A stretch of 64,000 nt of DNA from Parelaphostrongylus tenuis. Lineage: Eukaryota; Nematoda; Chromadorea; Rhabditida; Metastrongylidae. Below, in pieces: positions 58,150 to 64,000 of the stretch. Every line of letters starts with the position of its first letter. Position 1 is the first letter of the stretch. A model generated the notes under the pieces. It did no database searches, was not told where the DNA came from, and saw nothing but the letters and a program-made list of their open reading frames with translations. The stretch spans positions 1-64,000 of the forward strand of contig JAHQIW010000827.1 in assembly GCA_019055375.1 (NCBI GenBank). The letters are read 5' to 3'. Both the position numbers and the translations under genes were made by a program.

Positions 58150-58230
58150 GATGTCCCAAAATGCTGGTTGCGAGATCGTAAATCACTGCGCCACCCCGCC
58201 AATATGTCATATAAGATAAAACATAGACGA
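58150..58230 (-). repeat. SINE-1 head, minus strand
   Basis: Reverse partner of 3,330-3,425: the minus strand reads GGCGGGGTGGCGCAGTGATT. The B-box region is decayed. Confidence 0.6.
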
Positions 58231-58894
58231 TGATGACATAAAAGCAGTTGGAGAAATTCAGAAAAGGAACAAACAAAGAAGAGTACAATGCGGCGAATCA
58301 GTATAAGTAGAGAACTGATCAACATAGGCAGTAGCTTGTGCATTTTAGCTCAACGTTCGAGCCATTCCGCCACGTTAAGGAAGCGTATGATTGGAGCGCG
58401 ATATCTGTGTGGGCCTATTTCGATGCATATTTTCCGTCGGGCAAGAGAAGGTGGCGGCTCACTGGGTCTCGAAACATAGTCGTTTAAACCGCTTGACAAC
58501 GATGTTGAAATCTTGCACTGAACGCACGCGACCGCGTCACGTGCAACAATAAGAATGTGGTAGTTTGTGATAAATCTTAGAAGTAATCGTAAGTAAATGG
58601 TTGGATAATCATAAGAATGTAACTGAGTACGATTTTTGAAACCTTAATAAGACTTTCGATAGCAGAAACAACGCTAATGCTTCTCAATGAAAGAAAAAAA
58701 TAATATATCTAGCAAATCCTCTCAAATTTTTGTGCATCTTTTATGAGAACTTGTTATACACTGTATGCTGCCAATAAACATGAGCTTTTTGTAGTCCAAT
58801 ATGGAACTGCTAATGAAACAAGTATAGGAACAATGGAGTGAGTTCATCAATTGAGTGCCAGATCTGCACGGAAGCGCGCCAACACATATCTACT

Positions 58895-59022
58895 GCGAGA
58901 AAGACGAGAGAGAGAGAGGGAGAGAGACAGAGATAGAGAGAGAGACAGAGGGAGAGAGACAGAGATAGAGGGAGAGGGGGAGAGAGGCAGAGAGAGAGAG
59001 AGAAAGAGAGAGAGAGAGGGAT
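58895..59022. repeat. (GA)n microsatellite
   Basis: About 125 bp of impure GA repeat with CA and TA interruptions. It is the partner of the shorter (CT)n tract at 2,519-2,595. Confidence 0.9.
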
Positions 59023-59659
59023 GAAATCTAATTACGGCTCACGTCGTTGTCAAGCGGTCAAAGAAAGCGTTCGATTAGAGCGCGATATCCGTGCGGGCCT
59101 TTTCCAGTGCGTATCTACCATGGGACCCAAAAAGTCGTGGTTCACTGAATCACAGAAGACTATCGTTCGAATGAGCAGTTTTCAGAGAGAAAAGAAGGAG
59201 CCAAAAGAATTTCTTGTAAAGAGTAAAAGAGCCAGCTGACCGATTCATTCAAACTGCATTTGGTGGCATGTACGTAGAGGTACTTGGACATTACAGGATG
59301 ACCATGTGGGCTTAATGGATCGAAAACCACTGTGAATGATGAAGAACGTGTCATCATATTGGATGAGAGCAGTAAATACCACTAGAGATTCACAAACTAC
59401 TGCCACTAAGAGTAAATAAAGTAGAAAGAGTAGATAGAATACGGTAGGTGGTAGTCAGAAAATTCAGTTATACCAATACGAAACGAACTAGTACCGCTAC
59501 ATTCTCAGCATTAAAGACTTCTGGTAAGATGAAAGATAAAGGATAAAAAGGAAAGAGCTGTCGGAAGTGGCCGATCCCTGGGGGATACGCTATACATTCG
59601 ACTTCACTGAGCAACCCTTATTTTCCTAAGCAATTCTAGTGGCAATTAAACGACGCCGA

Positions 59660-59750
59660 GGGATGGTTGACTTAGTGAGCCATGAACGTGAGATCGGACC
59701 ATCGTCTTCGTGTGCGACGCAGAGCACCTCTAACCACTATCGCTTAGGAC
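59660..59750 (-). repeat. SINE-2 copy, minus strand
   Basis: Partner of 1,805-1,990. The plus strand shows TTAGTGAGCCATGAACGTGA, then TGTGCGACGCAGAGCACCTC. Confidence 0.7.
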
Positions 59751-60169
59751 CTCATTAGGTAGAGAACATTTAGGTCAGTTTAGATTGCTTCAATAATGGC
59801 CAACGACGAAAAAGACAAGGTTCATTGGAGTTTTTCTGGGCACTCATACCATTCTTCAGTTCGCAGAAAGAGAAGTAATGAAAAGAAAGAATTACGAGGC
59901 AGAAAAATGAGGCATCTCAAAAGCGAAATTCGAAGAACGATCCAAGTGTTCATGGACGCCATAGTGTTCAAGTCGTTCGGAGTGACGACGAAATCCGGGA
60001 ACATGCAATTTTTTCGAAGAGTACTCTTTGTGGAATCATGTGAATAAACATAAACTCTGTGATCTCGTAGATCTTCAATACAAATCTGTTTTTATCACGA
60101 CCACATATGTGTCCAAAGGTGTACCATGTCATCATAGAAAAGTATTGTTAGGTATCGGATTTCGGAGCT

Positions 60170-60340
60170 CATGTGGCGCACGTTAGAGGTGCCTTGCGTC
60201 GCACACATGGTCGATGATTCGATCTCACGCTCATGACTCACCAAGTCATCCACTCCTTTAAGAACGGTAAATTTCATCCTATTGTAGGGTCTCCGACTTT
60301 TCTGACAGTATAAGCAGCACAAGTCGATGCAGCGAGAGGC
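60170..60340 (+). repeat. SINE-2 copy
   Basis: Partner of 1,230-1,405: TAGAGGTGCCTTGCGTCGCA, then GATGATTCGATCTCACGCTC and GACTCACCAAGTCATCC. Confidence 0.7.
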
Positions 60341-61699
60341 CATCCACAGAAATCATAATATTACTTGTGCTGAGCAACAATCTCTCTTCAAAAGCAGTTT
60401 TTCGAGATTGTGAATTATGGATTGGCAAAGTGTATTGATTGCAGTAGTGAACGCGCTGCCGGTTGATGTGCATTTTATACACCTGCCACGCTGATTAATT
60501 CATCAAAAAATACAGCTAGAATGAATTACGTTAAGAAAAACAGCCTAAAACAAACTATAATTACATATAATACATCCACATCCGTCAAAAAATACAACTG
60601 ACGGATCAACAGGCATATCACGTAATAAATCGCTAAATCAATAGATTGTAATAGCTCGACAAGCAGCAGCTTTGTAACATGAGTAGTATGTCAACCTGGG
60701 TTAAACACATAAGGGCAAAGAACGAGAAACGATTGGCAATATATGAGGAGTATTCCACTTGAAGTGTTTGCAAACCTCAATCAAGAGGGGGGGGGGGGCT
60801 ATCGTGGTCGCCTCGGAATGACGAAACCCCAGGGTGGTATGCCGGATGGATGATGTGTGAGTATCATAGTCGTATAAGTCATATAATCTCACATTGTATG
60901 TTCGAAATTGTTCTAGGAGCCTGCTACCCATCCTCGGGTATAAATCGCCCACGACCCCCCCCCCCTCTGACTGCGCTATTCTCCCTGACCTGAGTTTGCA
61001 GCTAAAGTTCTTTGTGCAACATCGAGCAGTCGACTTTCTACCGAGAAGTGATAAACAACCTTACGTCTTATGCGAGTCTTAAGTGGTAAATAAATTACAT
61101 CTTATGGCATGGGTCAGCAATCGGCAGTCAATGTTTTATTGCTGAATCAACAAAGCTACATCGAGTCATAGACATTCTTGAGTCAGTCCAAATAGGCAAT
61201 GAAGAGAAAGAGAATGTCAAGCGGCCGATAATCGGGATTGAAGTGGTGCATTACTCCACGTCCTATGTGGTATGAGTCATCAATCTGCAATCAACCAGGC
61301 TACATCGAGTCATAAACAACTATTGTCGGCGATCGATAAGCTAAAAGAAGAAGGAGAGGACTAAGAAGAGGAAAGGTAACTAGACGGCCGCACGGGCCAG
61401 CTGAAGGCGCTCGACTGCGTCGTCGTCGGCACATTGGCTACGTATCTCCGCTGCGTATCAGTCCTCTCGTGCCGTAACCACCGCCTCTCGTCCTTTAAGT
61501 TTATCTCAACAATCGAGCACGGTATGTTGTCACTCACATGAAAAAGATAATATGAGAATAGCAATGAATGTTGCTTCAAATGCTATACAAAGAGCCTTTC
61601 TCAGAAAACATCAGATATCACATCGGCCATACTCAGCTTTTGTCCTACCACAAAAAACAGCGAAATAAACTAATAATTAGAAAGAAACGGCAAGGCTCT

Positions 61700-61990
61700 C
61701 GACAATGATCTCACCACAAGAAATGCATCGTGCATTCGTCTCCATCTAATATCGTTTAAGGCGACTGAATGCACATCTGGCCTTTACAATGACTCGCGTT
61801 GGCCTACAGATGTATAGATCAGTACTCCTGCCCTTCCAATCAAATCCGCGGCCAATTCATTGCGCACAAAAGATGGAAGGCTTGGTGAGCCTATAGCAGG
61901 GGATCAAACAACCGATCGCCGATCGATCGATCATGTTTGCCGCAGGGCAGCCCCAACCACTGCGCAACACGCGCTTCAAAAAATTACTAC
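61700..61990 (-). repeat. SINE-2 copy, near full length, minus strand
   Basis: Minus strand: GCGTGTTGCGCAGTGGTTGG, then a loop with ATCGATCGATCGGCGATCGG, TAGGCTCACCAAGCCTTCC, and a distal part AATGCACGATGCATTTCTTG. About 290 bp. It lies just outside the arm. Confidence 0.75.
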
Positions 61991-62114
61991 GTAAGCAAAT
62001 CAGTGCGTAATAAAATGCATAAGATCCGCGAAGAATCGCACCCAATCTATTCCAAGTATGCATCGAAAAATGAGCTTGGGTGTATTTACAAGGGTAAATA
62101 TCATGAAAATAGCT

Positions 62115-62265
62115 AGAGTGGTTGCAGTCGTAGTGCAACGGATTAGAGCGCACACCTCCGGATAGGGTAGAATGCGTCTTCGAGTCCCGCCTAACGCAGA
62201 TGTTCCGTATATCGCTTAAGAATATGGGGTATGTCTATCCACTGCTAAAAACGGTTGAGTGAAAA
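62115..62265 (+). repeat. SINE-1 copy
   Basis: TGCAGTCGTAGTGCAACGGA, then GAGCGCACACCTCCGGATAG, TCTTCGAGTCCCGCCTAACG, and tail CCACTGCTAAAAACGGTTGA. Confidence 0.7.
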
Positions 62266-62599
62266 AGGAATTCGTATTAAAGCTTCATTGTAATGCCGAC
62301 TCATAAGATACAATCTCAACTATTAGTTCATGACGTCAAAAAACAGTTGAAAAGCTGAACAGATCAGATTTTGATGTGAAGATTGCCAAGGAGAAGGTTG
62401 TTTTATGTTCAACTTCTGACGAGATCGCACATAACATCAAAGTTGATGGTAACTCTTTGATAAGGCTCATCAAGCAAAGTTTCGTAAAAACTCCACCCCT
62501 ACAGAACGCCCGGATTACTGCCGCAGGGAAATTCCAACACTGGATCACTGCATTTTTTGGGGACGAAAACTGTTTAAGCATCGAATCAAATTCTTTTCA

Positions 62600-62905
62600 T
62601 TTGATAGCGCTTAGCGTCGGTATGATGTTGCAAATATACCCACTGATGTAGAGTGATGCGCAAAATTTCCGCGTAAGCTGTACTCGAGCTTCCATCTCAC
62701 TCTATCCGAGAGCGCGTGCCTCAAATGCTTTGCTCTACTGACGCCAGTTTTGCGCACCACTCTTTCTACGCTACAGCTCATCTATCTGTCCGCGAGCAAC
62801 CGTCAACGGTTTCGCCCAGGTCATCGGTTTCGACGTTGATCCCAGTCACGCTGACAGATATTGGGTATTTAATACCAGATCAAGTTCTTTTTATTTGACG
62901 GCCTT
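62600..62905 (-). repeat. SINE-1 copy, minus strand
   Basis: Complete in reverse: tail (plus strand GGTATGATGTTGCAAATATA), head at about 62,680-62,755, and 5' module at about 62,790-62,870 (plus strand GCAACCGTCAACGGTTTCGC, then CAGTCACGCTGACAGATATT). It pairs with the next copy in opposite orientation. Confidence 0.75.
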
Positions 62906-62934
62906 TAATGCGTGGTGCTGTAGATATACTCAAT

Positions 62935-63215
62935 TATGTAGCGTGACATCTACCGAGTATTTGATCATTAAATACTTAATATCTGTCAGCTTGACCGGGT
63001 TCAATGGCGATATCGACTACTTGGGCCATGCCGTTGGCGGTTGGTTGCTGAGAGAAAGAAGTGTTTCAGCGTGGAAAGAGAGATGGGTAGACAGGCGTCA
63101 ATAGTGCAACAAGTCAGAACACGAGCTTCAAGATAGAGAGATGCGGGTTGGAGTCCCGCCTGAAGCAAAAGTTTTGCATATCACTCTACATCATTTGGTA
63201 TGCAGACATCATTGA
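62935..63215 (+). repeat. SINE-1 copy, plus strand
   Basis: 5' module (ATATCTGTCAGCTTGACCGG, then GCCGTTGGCGGTTGGTTGCT), head (GGCGTCAATAGTGCAACAAG, then GATGCGGGTTGGAGTCCCGC) and tail (TTTTGCATATCACTCTACAT). The two 5' modules face each other. Confidence 0.75.
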
Positions 63216-63569
63216 TTCCCTATATTCGAGACTGAAGAAGAAAGAAGAAAGATTGTGGACATGATAAAATGATCTACAGCACCGTTACAATGGACCAACC
63301 ATTATAATCTGGTTTTAAATCAGCATCTACGATCAAATTAGAAGTTGATTATGACACATCCAAAGCGGAACACTTTTCGCGAAAATTCTGGGATTTCTAA
63401 GTGAGCCAATGAATTTTGGAGAAGTTTGCTTCGTCTAAACAATTTGTTCATCAAGTTCTCCCAAAAATTCTTTTAAGCAAGTAACCCCAACCATGGCTCT
63501 GTAGTACGATGGGCAACAAACTCTTCTTCTCTGAATTTCTCCAAGTATTAGTACGCGCAATATTCAAAA

Positions 63570-63775
63570 CAATAGCTAAGAGAATTGAGTGGTGAACAAA
63601 AACTCGAGCCAGGGAGGAGTTGAAACCGCGTTCCACCCACACTGGTAGGATATGCCACCACTATACTACCGAGGCGCCGTTTCATCACCACTCAATATTC
63701 AGTGCCTTTCATACAATTGTGAGCAATACCTATCATAATGGCCGCCAGCTTAACTGGGTTTATAAAACAATATTG
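63570..63775 (-). repeat. SINE-1b copy, minus strand
   Basis: Minus-strand head GGCGCCTCGGTAGTATAGTG, then GCGGTTTCAACTCCTCCCTG. It pairs with the plus copy that follows. Confidence 0.65.
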
Positions 63776-64000
63776 CTTACTCAACCAAACCTGTTATAGG
63801 TTGGTAGCTGATAGCTATCTGAGAGACACTAATCAATAAGTGGTGGCGAAACGGTGCCTCTGTGGTGTAGATGAAGCACGCATTCCGGGTTTGGGTGAAA
63901 CAGGGTGGAAATGTCGTCTGAGGTCGAGTTTTTGCTTACCTCTCAGTTCTCTTTGCTGCATTTGTAACATCATAACTCTATGAAAAAATCAGTGAAAACA
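63740..64000 (+). repeat. SINE-1b copy, cut by window end
   Basis: 5' module (CGCCAGCTTAACTGGGTTTA, then AACCTGTTATAGGTTGGTAG), head GGTGCCTCTGTGGTGTAGAT, tail TTTTTGCTTACCTCTCAGTT and AACATCATAACTCTATG. Confidence 0.7.

Larger units (their letters stand above)
43830..61522 (-). repeat. Right arm of the giant imperfect inverted duplication
   Basis: This is the counterpart of the left arm in opposite orientation. It is about 3.4 kb longer because of insertions that are absent on the left: an inverted pair of Penelope-like fragments (48,870-50,930), a SINE-2 copy (52,005-52,270) and a repeated snapback block (57,140-57,800). Colinearity is otherwise kept through the F-box gene, its downstream flank and the fragment of the second gene. 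The inner end abuts a long Penelope-like copy at about 43,790. Sequence beyond 61,522 has no partner in the window. Confidence 0.9.

Noticed and set aside
1..64000. Assembly fold-back artefact explaining the inverted arms
   Set aside because: The arms differ at roughly a fifth or more of positions, have different insertions and different gene lesions, which an artefact would not give.

Overview
The window is nuclear DNA of an animal, most likely a nematode. I lean towards a strongylid (hookworm-like) worm because of the repeat families: RTE non-LTR retrotransposons, Penelope-like elements with GIY-YIG endonucleases, a piggyBac relic and two tRNA-derived SINE families. That lean rests on remembered family resemblance, not on a search. 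The base composition is AT-rich. Where exons can be traced, most introns are 48-97 nt with GT..AG ends, as in nematodes. I see no operon, rRNA, CRISPR array or convincing functional tRNA gene, and most long open frames are chance or transposon relics.

The main architecture is a very large, old, imperfect inverted duplication. The left arm (about 1-14,260) and the right arm (about 43,830-61,522, reversed) match segment by segment. Homology is still running at base 1, so the left arm continues outside the window. Each arm carries, from outside in: a GC-rich outer segment with a small tandem duplication, a (CT)n/(GA)n tract, SINE copies, a non-coding stretch of several kb, a nine-exon F-box gene (left 7,327-11,252; right 53,483-46,746 on the minus strand), about 2.5 kb of conserved downstream sequence, and a fragment of a second, convergent gene (left 13,770-14,250 minus; right 43,810-44,390 plus). 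Exon lengths of the two F-box copies agree to the base for five exons. Each copy carries its own lesions, so both look like recent or decaying pseudogenes, or at best unusual alleles. A third, shorter copy of the same F-box start lies at 29,203.

The 29.5 kb between the arms is a transposon graveyard. From left to right it holds: RTE copy A (minus); a piggyBac transposase relic split by RTE copy B (plus); a relic of a second RTE-like family with an internal deletion; RTE copy C; a pair of Penelope-like fragments in opposite orientation; a snapback repeat; a SINE; the third F-box relic; RTE copy D joined to a Penelope end; RTE copy E; a roughly 20-unit minisatellite of about 32 bp; and a long Penelope-like copy interrupted by a SINE. 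A further inverted Penelope pair sits inside the long intron of the right-arm F-box gene. The Penelope ends carry a motif that fits the conserved core of a hammerhead ribozyme, intact in two copies and decayed in four others.

The outer right end (61,523-64,000) has no counterpart in the window and is mostly inverted SINE pairs. Coordinates of repeats are estimates by eye. Exon coordinates of the F-box genes were counted base by base.
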